Part shown: piece by piece, positions 40,332 to 48,302 of the stretch
How the letters are laid out: the number at the start of each line of letters is the position of its first letter
Position numbering within the stretch: position 1 is the first letter of the stretch
DNA from: an uncultured Collinsella sp.
GTDB lineage: Bacteria > Actinomycetota > Coriobacteriia > Coriobacteriales > Coriobacteriaceae
NCBI GenBank assembly: GCA_900542555.1
Contig: UQNU01000006.1
Span: 1-52,694, forward strand
DNA: 52,694 nucleotides
Direction of reading: 5' to 3'
The notes under the pieces: generated by a model
Databases searched by the model: none
What the model saw: only the letters and a program-made list of their open reading frames with translations
Told to the model about the DNA's origin: nothing
Translations under genes and position numbers: made by a program

Positions 40332-41582
40332 ATGGCAAACGAGATTTGGACCATCAAGCGTTGTCTCGAGTGGACCAAGGAGTACCTGGCCGAGCGCGGC
40401 GAGGAGCACCCCCGTCTTTCTGCCGAGTGGCTGCTGTGCGCCGCCACGGGCCTGGCGCGCATTGACCTATATATGCGTATGGACGAGACGCTTAACGCGG
40501 CCCAGCTCGAGACCATGCATGCGGCCGTTGTCCGCCGCGCTAAGGGCGAGCCGCTGCAATACATCACGGGCAGCACGCAGTTTCGCATGATCGACGTCGC
40601 GTGCGCCCCCGGTGTGCTCATTCCTCGCCCCGAGACCGAGATGCTCGTCGAGGAAGTCCTCAATTATCTGGATGCCGAGGTGCTGAGCCCCGAGGCTGCT
40701 GCCCGTCAGCGTGTTGAGCTGCCTTGGAACGATGAGGTCGAGGAGGCACGCAAGGCTGAGGCCGCGCTGGCAGACGAACGCGCGACCGCCGAGCGCCGTG
40801 CCGCCAACCTGACGGCCGCCGATGAGGCTGCGCTGGGTAGCGACGTGCTCGGCAGCCGTGCCTATGCCGAGGAGCTGGCCGACCGCGAGGCCGAGGAAGC
40901 CGCCGCGCAGGCAGCAGAAGCCGAAGTCGCGGAAGCCGCCGAGTCCGAGCTCGACGAATACGGCATCGCCATCGAGGGTGCCGACCAGGAGACGGCTTCA
41001 GCTCAGGATGCCGCTTCGCCTGCCCCAGCCGAGCCCCGCATCGCCCGCGTTCTCGAGGTCGGCTGCGGCACGGGCTGCATTTCGCTCTCCCTTGCCTGGG
41101 AGCGCCGCGGTCACGTTACCTGCACCGCCACCGATATCGAGCCGCGCGCCATCGATCTGGCCACCAAAAACCGCGACGCCCTCGGCCTCACGGCAGATGA
41201 GGTTACCTTTAGCCTCACCAACCTGGTGAGTTCCATTCCCCGCGAAGAGTGGGGCACCTTTGACGTGCTCGTCTCCAACCCACCTTACATCCCGACCGGC
41301 GTCATGCGCTCGCTGCCGCACGAGGTCAAGGACTTTGAGCCCGATCTGGCGCTCGAGGGCGGTGCCGACGGCCTCGATATCTTCCGCCGCCTGCTCAACG
41401 CGGCGCCCTACATGTTGCGCGCCGGCGGCCTGTTTGCCTGCGAGCTCTACGAGGGCGCCCTCGATGCCGCGGCCGAGCTCTGTCGTCAAGCGGGTCTGTC
41501 GGACGTGCGCATCGTCCGCGACCTCACCGATCGCCCCCGCATCGTCCGAGCCATCGTCACTCAGCCCAAACAGCGCCAGTAA
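40332..41582 (+). CDS. prmC: PrmC/HemK release-factor glutamine methyltransferase with a large insert
   Basis: A 416-residue protein; PrmC is normally about 280. The N-terminal helical domain (1-100) ends in LIPRPETEMLVEEV; the SAM motif LEVGCGTGCISLSLAW is at about 241, and the catalytic NPPYIP follows. Between them residues about 114-236 are an extra, highly charged Ala/Glu-rich segment, likely coiled-coil or disordered. PrmC methylates the Gln of the GGQ motif of release factors such as the RF1 encoded upstream. GGGGAGG precedes the ATG. All catalytic motifs are intact. Confidence 0.93.
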   Translation: MANEIWTIKRCLEWTKEYLAERGEEHPRLSAEWLLCAATGLARIDLYMRMDETLNAAQLETMHAAVVRRAKGEPLQYITGSTQFRMIDVACAPGVLIPRPETEMLVEEVLNYLDAEVLSPEAAARQRVELPWNDEVEEARKAEAALADERATAERRAANLTAADEAALGSDVLGSRAYAEELADREAEEAAAQAAEAEVAEAAESELDEYGIAIEGADQETASAQDAASPAPAEPRIARVLEVGCGTGCISLSLAWERRGHVTCTATDIEPRAIDLATKNRDALGLTADEVTFSLTNLVSSIPREEWGTFDVLVSNPPYIPTGVMRSLPHEVKDFEPDLALEGGADGLDIFRRLLNAAPYMLRAGGLFACELYEGALDAAAELCRQAGLSDVRIVRDLTDRPRIVRAIVTQPKQRQ

Positions 41583-41596
41583 TATTTATTAACTGG

Positions 41597-41625
41597 TTAG
41601 CAAAAATTATAAACTAGTTTATAAT
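41597..41625 (+). promoter_or_regulatory. Promoter of hicAB
   Basis: TTAGCA (41597-41602), 17-bp spacer and a perfect TATAAT (41620-41625), 25 bp before the hicA start. Confidence 0.7.
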
Positions 41626-41626
41626 T
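41605..41626. promoter_or_regulatory. 22-bp perfect palindrome, probable HicB operator
   Basis: AATTATAAACT and its exact complement AGTTTATAATT overlap the promoter spacer and -10. HicB antitoxins carry a DNA-binding domain and repress their own operon, so this is the likely binding site. Confidence 0.7.
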
Positions 41627-41650
41627 AGGACGGCTGAAAGAGGTCGGCCC

Positions 41651-41836
41651 ATGCAACCTCCTACCTTTCGGGAAATCATTGCCCTACTCAAGCACGATGG
41701 ATTCGTGAAGGTCGCGCAAGTCGGTAGTCATGCTAAGTATGTTTCTGGCGACCGTGTTGTCACCGTGAACGGCTCTGGTGGTGATCGACCAAAGAAGGGC
41801 ACGTGGGCAAGTATTCGTCGCCAAGCTGGATGGTAG
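41651..41836 (+). CDS. hicA: HicA-family mRNA interferase toxin
   Basis: A 61-residue HicA toxin with the double-stranded-RNA-binding-like fold: FREIIALLKHDGFVKVAQVGSHAKYV, where His27 in GSHAKY is the catalytic His of the family, then the basic C-terminus PKKGTWASIRRQAGW. It cleaves mRNA unless bound by HicB. GAGG lies upstream of the ATG. HicB follows 11 bp later. The pair sits between prmC and the tsaC-like gene, breaking a common housekeeping order. Confidence 0.88.
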   Translation: MQPPTFREIIALLKHDGFVKVAQVGSHAKYVSGDRVVTVNGSGGDRPKKGTWASIRRQAGW

Positions 41837-41847
41837 TTGGAGGCAAA

Positions 41848-42294
41848 ATGAGGCAGCGATTTACCTATGACTGCGTTCTCATAAAAGAAGACGACGGGTA
41901 CTGCGCCAGCTTCCCGCAGATTCCCGGCGCTTTTGCCGATGGCGATACGCGCGAAGAAGCGATTGCCCATGCCACCGAGGCGCTGATGGCGTTTTTGGCC
42001 GACGACCTCAACAACGGTTTGACTCCGGCAGGGTACGAACGTTCGGCCGAGGTCGTGGCCCTTTCAGTCGAAATCGACTACGAGGACGCTCGGGAAGCGG
42101 CGTGCCGAACATTTAAAGACGCGGCGCTGGACCTCAAAGTCTCCGCTCCGCGGATTACCGCTCTGGTCAAAGCCGGAAAGCTCGATGTTGAACTTGTCGA
42201 CGGCCGTCGGATGATAACGATAGACAGCATCGAGCGCTACGCCGCCCAAAAACGCCACGCCGGCAGGCCAAAGAAGTTCGTCGCAGTCCAATAA
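41848..42294 (+). CDS. hicB: HicB-family antitoxin and autorepressor
   Basis: A 148-residue HicB. The N-terminal partial RNase-H-like domain has YDCVLIKEDDGYCASFPQIPGAFADGDTREEA, the HicB signature. The C-terminal part (ALDLKVSAPRITALVKAGKL...) looks like a helix-turn-helix for DNA binding. TTGGAGG precedes the ATG; the longer frame from 41803 overlaps hicA and is unlikely. It neutralises HicA and probably represses the operon at the upstream palindrome. Confidence 0.85.
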   Translation: MRQRFTYDCVLIKEDDGYCASFPQIPGAFADGDTREEAIAHATEALMAFLADDLNNGLTPAGYERSAEVVALSVEIDYEDAREAACRTFKDAALDLKVSAPRITALVKAGKLDVELVDGRRMITIDSIERYAAQKRHAGRPKKFVAVQ

Positions 42295-42428
42295 CCCCCT
42301 CACTTTCACCGACTACTAGAGCCGCTCACCAAACCAACATGCGCTCTGGGCAAATAGGTTGAATGTTTCGTGCGAGAATGCCCCACAGTAAACAAACTTG
42401 CACCGGAGCGTAAGGGGCTGGCATACAC

Positions 42429-43172
42429 ATGCAGACGGTCTATCGGGTATACGAGGGAACGCGCGAGCCGCATCGGCTTGCCGTCGAGCGCACGGCCGAG
42501 GTGCTCGGCCGCGGCGGCCTGGCCTTGATTCCGACCGAGACCGTCTACGGTGTTGCCGTGGCAGTCAACGCCTTCTCGGACGCCGTGCCCCAAGATACAA
42601 GCGAATTCCCATCGTGGCCGCGCGATCCGCAGGCTGCCGTCAATGGCGCCGCAGTTCCTGCGCTCGGCACCGGCTATCGCCGTATCTTCACTCTCAAGCA
42701 ACGTGAGCTCACGCAAACCGTCGCTTGGCTGGTCGATGGCGTCGAAGCACTCGACCGCTATGGCGTGGATATCCCGGAAGATGCCCGCGTACTCGCGCGA
42801 CGATGCTGGCCGGGAGCCCTGACTATCGTGGTCAAGGCAGCCCCCTGCGTGCCGACCTTTATGCGCGCTGCCGACGACACCGTGGCCCTGCGCGCTTCGG
42901 CCTCTCCCGTGGTCCAAACGCTCATCCGCGCCTGCGGCAGTCCCCTTGCCTGCACGAGCGCCAACACGCACGGCGCGCCTTCGCCGGCAAGCTTTGCCGC
43001 CGTCGAGGGTCGCATCCTGGAGGGGGTCGATGTTGCCGTCGACGCCGGTGAGACCCCGTGTCGCGACGCCTCGACCATCGTGTCGTTCCAGCACGGCGGG
43101 CTCCAGATCCTGCGCCAAGGCGCACTTCCCGCATCAGAGATCGAACGGGTCCTGTCCGACCCGATGCAATAG
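42429..43172 (+). CDS. Sua5/YciO/YrdC-family protein, tsaC-like
   Basis: A 247-residue protein of the YrdC superfamily. It has GGLALIPTETVYGVAVAV near the N-terminus, RRCWPGALTIVVKA in the middle and CTSANTHGAPSPASF, all conserved in enzymes that make threonylcarbamoyl-AMP for tRNA t6A. An insert of about 45 residues (PQDTSEFPSWPRDPQ region) sits after the first motif. The place after prmC matches the usual prfA-prmC-sua5 order. It is followed closely by glpK. Confidence 0.85.
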   Translation: MQTVYRVYEGTREPHRLAVERTAEVLGRGGLALIPTETVYGVAVAVNAFSDAVPQDTSEFPSWPRDPQAAVNGAAVPALGTGYRRIFTLKQRELTQTVAWLVDGVEALDRYGVDIPEDARVLARRCWPGALTIVVKAAPCVPTFMRAADDTVALRASASPVVQTLIRACGSPLACTSANTHGAPSPASFAAVEGRILEGVDVAVDAGETPCRDASTIVSFQHGGLQILRQGALPASEIERVLSDPMQ

Positions 43173-43185
43173 AAAGGTGTAAGCG

Positions 43186-44727
43186 ATGTCGTTGAATCTG
43201 GGCAGCCTGGGCATGGAAGATGCCTCGTTTAACTTTGGCGGTTCCTACATCATGGCGCTCGACTGCGGCACCACTTCGGTACTTGCGACCATCGTCGACG
43301 AGTACGGATGCATCGTCGCGCAGGCACGTCGCAGCGTCAAAACGAGTTTTCCGCGTCCCGGTTGGGTAGAGCAAGACCCCATGACGGTCCTTGCCAGCCA
43401 GATTGCCGTCATGATGGAGGTTCAGTTTAAGAGCGGCATCCATTCTGACCGCATCGCCGCCATCGGCATCTCCAACCAGCGCGAGACCACGGTGGTCTGG
43501 GACCGCGTGAGCGGCCAGCCCATCTATAACGCCATCGTATGGCAGTGCCGCCGTACCGCGCCGGCGATCGACGCGTTGGTTGAACAGGGTTGCGAGGAGC
43601 TGGTGCGCTCCCGCACGGGACTCACGCTTGACCCGTATTTCTCGGCCTCCAAGGTGCAGTGGATTCTCGACAACGTCGACGGCGCACGCGAGAGCGCGGC
43701 GGCGGGCGACCTCATGTTTGGCACCATCGACACCTGGCTCATCTACAACCTCACCGGCGGCCAGGTCTTTGCCACCGACTACACCAATGCCAGCCGCACG
43801 GCACTCTTTAATATCCATACGCTCGATTGGGACGACGACCTGCTGGCGCTCTTTGACGTTCCACGTTCCATGATGCCCGAGGTTCGTTGGAGCTCGGGCG
43901 ACTACGGCCGCGTCGCGAGCGACATCATGACCAACATGCCGCCCATCATGGGCGTGGCGGGCGATCAGCAGGCGTCGCTGTTCGGCCACTGCTGCTTCCA
44001 TCCCGGCCAGACCAAAAACACCTATGGCACGGGTTGCTTTATGCTCATGAACACCGGCGACGAGGTCGTCGAATCCAAGAACGGTCTGGTCTCCACGATC
44101 GGTATCGCCGCGGACGGCAAGATCAGCTATGCGCTCGAGGGTTCTATCTTTGCCGCCGGCTCAACCATGAACTGGCTGCGCAACAACATGGGCATCATCT
44201 CGAGTGTGAGCGAGTCCGCGCAACTCGCCGCTTCGATCAACGACAACGAGGGCTGCTACTTCGTCCCCGCCTTCGCTGGCCTGGGCGCTCCCTGGTGGGA
44301 CCCGCGTGCCCGCGGTATCGTGTGCGGCCTGACCGGTGCCTCGAGTCGCGCGACCATTGTGCGTGCGGCCTGCGAGTCCATGGCCTACCAGAGTTATGAC
44401 GTGCTGCGCGCCATGGAGCAGGACGTGGGACTTTCGATTGAGCGCCTGTCCGTCGATGGCGGCGCCTCACGCAACGAGTTCATCATGCAATTCCAGGCCG
44501 ACCTGCTGGATATCCCCGTGCTGCAATGCGAGACGGTGGAGACCACGGCAATCGGTGCCGCGTACTTGGCGGGGCTTGCCGTCGGCTATTGGGAAGACCT
44601 GGAAGAGCTGGAGCAAAATGCCCAGATCGTTAGGACCTTCCTTCCCCATATGTCCGCCGAGCGTCGCGAGCAAAACCTTGCGGGCTGGCGTGATGCAGTC
44701 AAGCGCTCGCTCAGTACCGCACAGTAG
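43186..44727 (+). CDS. glpK: Glycerol kinase
   Basis: A 513-residue FGGY-family kinase. ALDCGTTSVLATIVDE is the phosphate-binding N-terminal motif, ISNQRETTVVWDR and NTYGTGCFMLMNTG follow, and EGSIFAAGSTMNWLRNN marks glycerol kinases. An extra 20 residues precede the first motif compared with E. coli GlpK. It makes glycerol-3-phosphate from glycerol and ATP. AAAGGTG precedes the ATG, 14 bp after the tsaC-like gene. No glycerol facilitator or dehydrogenase gene is nearby. Confidence 0.95.
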   Translation: MSLNLGSLGMEDASFNFGGSYIMALDCGTTSVLATIVDEYGCIVAQARRSVKTSFPRPGWVEQDPMTVLASQIAVMMEVQFKSGIHSDRIAAIGISNQRETTVVWDRVSGQPIYNAIVWQCRRTAPAIDALVEQGCEELVRSRTGLTLDPYFSASKVQWILDNVDGARESAAAGDLMFGTIDTWLIYNLTGGQVFATDYTNASRTALFNIHTLDWDDDLLALFDVPRSMMPEVRWSSGDYGRVASDIMTNMPPIMGVAGDQQASLFGHCCFHPGQTKNTYGTGCFMLMNTGDEVVESKNGLVSTIGIAADGKISYALEGSIFAAGSTMNWLRNNMGIISSVSESAQLAASINDNEGCYFVPAFAGLGAPWWDPRARGIVCGLTGASSRATIVRAACESMAYQSYDVLRAMEQDVGLSIERLSVDGGASRNEFIMQFQADLLDIPVLQCETVETTAIGAAYLAGLAVGYWEDLEELEQNAQIVRTFLPHMSAERREQNLAGWRDAVKRSLSTAQ

Positions 44728-44850
44728 GGCTGCGATGGGCTGCTCGATACAACAAACCGCTAAACTTATGCATGGCGTGCGGCGGCAACATTGCTGCGCG
44801 CCTTGTCAGCAAGGCCGTTTTGCGGCCGCAACGAAAGGGGCAATCAACCC

Positions 44851-45498
44851 ATGACCGTCACCTACGATGTGTCCCGTGTGACGCTTGTCGATCACCCGCT
44901 CGTCCAGCACAAGCTGTCGATCCTGCGCGACAAAAACACCGGCACCAACCAGTTCCGCCAGCTCGTGCGCGAGCTCGCACTTTTTGACGGCTACGAGGCC
45001 ATGCGCGACCTGCCCATGGAAGACGTCGAAGTCGAGACCCCCATCACCACCGCAACGTTTAAGCAGCTTGCCGGCAAAAAGCTCGCCATCGTTCCCATCC
45101 TGCGTGCAGGCCTTGGCATGGTCGATGGCATCCACGACTTGGTACCCTCCGCTCGCGTGGGCCACATCGGTATGGAGCGCGACGAGGTCACCCACGAGCC
45201 GCATGAGTATTACTGCAAGATGCCCAAGGATATCGACCAGCGCATCTGCCTGGTTGTCGACCCCATGCTCGCCACGGGCGGTTCGGCCGAGATGGCCATC
45301 AGCTACCTGCGCGAGCGCGGTGTCAAGGATATCCGCATGCTGTGCATCGTCGCCGCGCCCGAGGGCCTCAAGTCACTGACCGAAAAGGATCCTGATGTGC
45401 ATATCTATACCTGCGCCATCGACGACCATCTCAACGAGGCTGCCTACATCGTTCCCGGCCTGGGCGACGCCGGCGACCGCATCTACGGCACGCTGTAA
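44851..45498 (+). CDS. upp: Uracil phosphoribosyltransferase
   Basis: A 215-residue type I phosphoribosyltransferase. The PRPP-binding loop is VVDPMLATGGSAEMA and the end IVPGLGDAGDRIYGT is the uracil-binding part of Upp. It converts uracil and PRPP into UMP. GAAAGGGG precedes the ATG. It lies just before the ATP synthase genes, as in many Gram-positive genomes. A GTGCGCGCGG/CCGCGCGCAC hairpin follows at about 45541-45576. Confidence 0.95.
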   Translation: MTVTYDVSRVTLVDHPLVQHKLSILRDKNTGTNQFRQLVRELALFDGYEAMRDLPMEDVEVETPITTATFKQLAGKKLAIVPILRAGLGMVDGIHDLVPSARVGHIGMERDEVTHEPHEYYCKMPKDIDQRICLVVDPMLATGGSAEMAISYLRERGVKDIRMLCIVAAPEGLKSLTEKDPDVHIYTCAIDDHLNEAAYIVPGLGDAGDRIYGTL

Positions 45499-45690
45499 TC
45501 TCTGGGCCATACCGGCTAACGTCGAAAATACGAAGAAATGGTGCGCGCGGGCGAGCAAAAGACGACCGCGCGCACTCCTGTTAACGGACGTTTTGCCCTG
45601 CAGGGTTCGAGAAAAACGTATTACCGTACCTGCGGCATAAAGAAGGTCTTAAGAAAACGAACAGGTGCGTATTAACCGATGCTTTTTCGG

Positions 45691-45718
45691 TTGTACTTTA
45701 GCGATTGGCTCGTACAAT
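45691..45718 (+). promoter_or_regulatory. Promoter of the ATP synthase operon
   Basis: TTGTAC (45691-45696), 16-bp spacer and TACAAT (45713-45718), about 60 bp before the first gene. Located in the upp-atp spacer (45499-45780), which holds no other gene. Confidence 0.6.
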
Positions 45719-45780
45719 AGTCACCAATGTTTGGCGGGAACTGTCCTGTGAGGCGATAAAAAAGGAAAGTGAGGACGCCA

Positions 45781-46092
45781 GTGTTTCAGATAGCCGATCT
45801 GCTCGCTATCGTTGCAGGTGCCATCGCGGGCGCGATTGCCTTCCTTCCCTTTGTCTTTACGCTCAAGCCGGTTCTTGACGATAAACAGAATGCGGACATG
45901 CTCAAGGGTATGGTGAGTCTGGCGGTCTCGGCAATCGCCTTGCTCGTCTTTACCTTGGTTGTGTTTGTGTTGTTCGGAGAGGCATTTCGCATGTTCCTCC
46001 TGGGCGAGGCGATCGGCTTCGTGGCCTTTATGGCCGCCTGCGCGGTTCGCGTCGCCAAGGCGCTGCGAGATCCTCATGAGGTCGAAAGGTAA
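45781..46092 (+). CDS. AtpI-like small membrane protein heading the ATP synthase operon
   Basis: A 103-residue protein with three likely membrane helices (LLAIVAGAIAGAIAFLPFVF, ISAIALLVFTLVVFVLF-like, IGFVAFMAACAVRV). Size, topology and place before atpB match AtpI/subunit I, thought to help c-ring assembly, though sequence identity is not convincing. A GTG with GAGG 6-7 nt upstream is the start chosen; an in-frame GTG lies 4 codons earlier. The stop is 3 bp before atpB. Confidence 0.6.
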   Translation: MFQIADLLAIVAGAIAGAIAFLPFVFTLKPVLDDKQNADMLKGMVSLAVSAIALLVFTLVVFVLFGEAFRMFLLGEAIGFVAFMAACAVRVAKALRDPHEVER

Positions 46093-46095
46093 GTC

Positions 46096-46899
46096 GTGGA
46101 AATTTTTGAAAAGCTGCCTGATGAGATTAATCATCTGGTCAGCGAGTTCAGCTCCACCCCTGTCGTGGGCGATCTGAGCTGCGGCATCACGCAGTACTCG
46201 TTTTGGCTGATCGTCTCCACGATCGTGCTCCTGATCGTCCTGGCCGTGTTCAAGAAGAAGCAGACCCTGGTTCCCAAGGGCTTCTTCGTCAACGGTTTCG
46301 AGTACATCATCGAGTACGTCGAGAACGATATCGGCAAGGGTGTCGTGGGTGAGAACTGGAAGAAGCACTTCCCGTTCCTGTGCTCGCTTTTCCTGTTCAT
46401 CCTGATCAATAACATGATCGGCCTGATCCCGGGAATGAAGCCCGGCACCGGCGCAATCGGCTCCACCGCCGCACTCGCCATTTTCGCCTTCGTGTACTTC
46501 ATCTACTACGGATGCAAGGCTCACGGCGTGATCGGCTACATCAAGAGCCTCGCCCCGCAGGGCGTGAGCTTCCCGATGAACGTGCTCGTGTGGGTCGTCG
46601 AGCTTTTCTCGACCTTCCTGCGCCTCATCACGCTTGCCGTCCGTCTGTTCTGCAACATGTTCGCAGGACACGTGGTCATGGGCTCGTTCGCCATCATGGC
46701 GAGCATGTTCATGCAGCCGCTGCTTCAGCAGGTTTCCGCGGCCCACGCCGTCGGCGCCCTGCCTTCGCTGGCCTGGCTTGCCATCCTCATCCTGATCTAT
46801 GCGATCGAGCTTGTGGTCGGCGCCATCCAGGCTTACGTCTTCACGGTCCTTACCGCCGTGTATGTCTCCGAGGCAGAGGAGGTCGCGGAGGAGGAGTAG
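46096..46899 (+). CDS. atpB: ATP synthase F0 subunit a
   Basis: A 267-residue membrane protein of the F0 motor. The conserved Arg that faces the c-ring is in TLAVRLFCNMFAGH; NNMIGLIPG marks an earlier helix. It forms the two half-channels for protons. It starts with GTG directly after the AtpI-like gene and ends in an acidic tail. Confidence 0.95.
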   Translation: MEIFEKLPDEINHLVSEFSSTPVVGDLSCGITQYSFWLIVSTIVLLIVLAVFKKKQTLVPKGFFVNGFEYIIEYVENDIGKGVVGENWKKHFPFLCSLFLFILINNMIGLIPGMKPGTGAIGSTAALAIFAFVYFIYYGCKAHGVIGYIKSLAPQGVSFPMNVLVWVVELFSTFLRLITLAVRLFCNMFAGHVVMGSFAIMASMFMQPLLQQVSAAHAVGALPSLAWLAILILIYAIELVVGAIQAYVFTVLTAVYVSEAEEVAEEE

Positions 46900-47023
46900 T
46901 CTTCCGTTCGTGCCTTAAAGGTAAGGCAATTCGTTAAACCGCCGGTGCCCGTACCCATGGAGCCCGGCAGTTATAAAAAGGTTATCCTGCGTGAAATAAG
47001 ACACGCACGACAAAGGAGGAATC

Positions 47024-47218
47024 GTGGGAGTTATCGGTTACGGTCTCGGTGTTATCGGCGCTGGTCTTGCTATCGGCCTGTCTGCTCTGGGTGCTACGGG
47101 TGCTATGGCCCGTCAGCCTGAGGTCCAGGGCCGCGTGTTCACCGTCTTCATCATGGGCTCCGCTTTCGGCGAGGCTCTGGCTCTGATCGGCTTCGTTGTC
47201 GCGCTGATCGTTAAATAG
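47024..47218 (+). CDS. atpE: ATP synthase F0 subunit c
   Basis: A 64-residue two-helix proteolipid, shorter than the usual 70-80. The polar loop is ARQPEVQGR and the ion-carrying Glu50 lies in GSAFGEALALIG. The residues around it lack the extra polar ligands of sodium-type rings, so proton use is more likely. AAAGGAGG before the GTG start is near perfect, fitting the high synthesis needed for a multi-copy subunit. A 124-bp gap after atpB includes a small GCCGG/CCGGC hairpin. Confidence 0.94.
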   Translation: MGVIGYGLGVIGAGLAIGLSALGATGAMARQPEVQGRVFTVFIMGSAFGEALALIGFVVALIVK

Positions 47219-47233
47219 CACGGAGCGTCAAGT

Positions 47234-47836
47234 ATGAATCTTTCATCCCAGAAGAGCGCGATCGCACTCTCCGCGTCCGCGGCCGCGCTGCTCATGCCGG
47301 TTTCCGCGTTCGCCGAGGACGGCGCCGCCGGTGCGGACATCCTCATCCCTAAGATGGCGGAGTTCATCCCGGCGCTTATCGCCTTCCTGATTATCTGGAT
47401 CGTGCTGGCCAAGGTCGCCCTGCCGGGCATCATGAAAACCATGGAGGAGCGCGGCAAGAAGATCGAGGAGAGCCTCGACGAGGCCGAGAAGACCAAGCAG
47501 GAGGCTATCGCCAAGCGCGCTGAGTCCGACTCGATCGTCACCGACGCCCGTCGTCAGGCTGCCGACATCGTTCTCGAGGCCCGTAAGGACGCCGAGTCCG
47601 AGCGTGCCCGTATCATCGAGGCTGCTCACAAGGAGGCCGAGGAGATCATCGCCAAGGCCCATACGACCGTCGAGGACGAGCGCAAGTCCATCTACGCCGG
47701 TGCCGCGAGCTCCATCGCCGACCTGTCCGTTGCCGTCGCCACCAAGATCGTGGGCGAGGCACTCGAGGACGATGCCGAGCAGAAGAAGCTCATCGAGCGC
47801 TACATCCAGGAAGCAGGTAGCCTGAATGCCGACTAG
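47234..47836 (+). CDS. atpF: ATP synthase F0 subunit b with a signal-like N-terminus
   Basis: A 200-residue stator subunit. After the membrane helix (FIPALIAFLIIWIVLAKVALPG) comes a long charged coiled coil typical of b. Before the helix there is an extra hydrophobic stretch, SAIALSASAAALLMPVSAFAED, that reads like a cleavable signal peptide with an AFA site; ordinary b subunits begin directly with the helix. Its stop overlaps atpH by 11 bases. Confidence 0.92.
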   Translation: MNLSSQKSAIALSASAAALLMPVSAFAEDGAAGADILIPKMAEFIPALIAFLIIWIVLAKVALPGIMKTMEERGKKIEESLDEAEKTKQEAIAKRAESDSIVTDARRQAADIVLEARKDAESERARIIEAAHKEAEEIIAKAHTTVEDERKSIYAGAASSIADLSVAVATKIVGEALEDDAEQKKLIERYIQEAGSLNAD

Positions 47837-48302
47837 CCGCTATCAGGACAAGGTGCTCGAGACCTACGCGCGCTCCCTTCTGGAAGCCGCTAAGGCCGAG
47901 GACCATGTGTTTGAGGACCTCGAGATGATCGAGCGCTTGGCTTCTGCCAGCCCCGAGATTATCGCCGTGCTCGACACCATGTCCAAGCGCGACCAGCTCG
48001 ACCTTCTTCCCAAGGTGGCAGCTGCCTTTAAGTATGTTGCCGAGGAAGACGAGGATGTAGTGGGCGTGACCGTCACCACGGCGATCCCGCTCGACGACGA
48101 GCTGCGTCAAACCATCACTAAGAAATGCGAGCAGGACTTCGGCCGCAAGGTATTCCTTATCGAGCAGGTCGACCCGTCTATCGTGGGCGGCCTGGTGCTC
48201 GAGGCCCGCGGCGAGCGTCGTGACATTTCCGTCAAGACGCAGCTGCGCATCGCGCAGGAGACCCTCGCAAACTCTGCTAATTCGTACGGAGGTGAAGCCT
48301 AA
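47826..48302 (+). CDS. atpH: ATP synthase F1 subunit delta
   Basis: A 158-residue OSCP/delta subunit linking b to the alpha subunits. YARSLLEAA near the N-terminus and the C-terminal PSIVGGLVLEARGERRDISVKTQLR (read in parts) are family features. It starts inside atpF and its stop shares a base with the atpA start, so all three are coupled. Confidence 0.93.
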   Translation: MPTSRYQDKVLETYARSLLEAAKAEDHVFEDLEMIERLASASPEIIAVLDTMSKRDQLDLLPKVAAAFKYVAEEDEDVVGVTVTTAIPLDDELRQTITKKCEQDFGRKVFLIEQVDPSIVGGLVLEARGERRDISVKTQLRIAQETLANSANSYGGEA

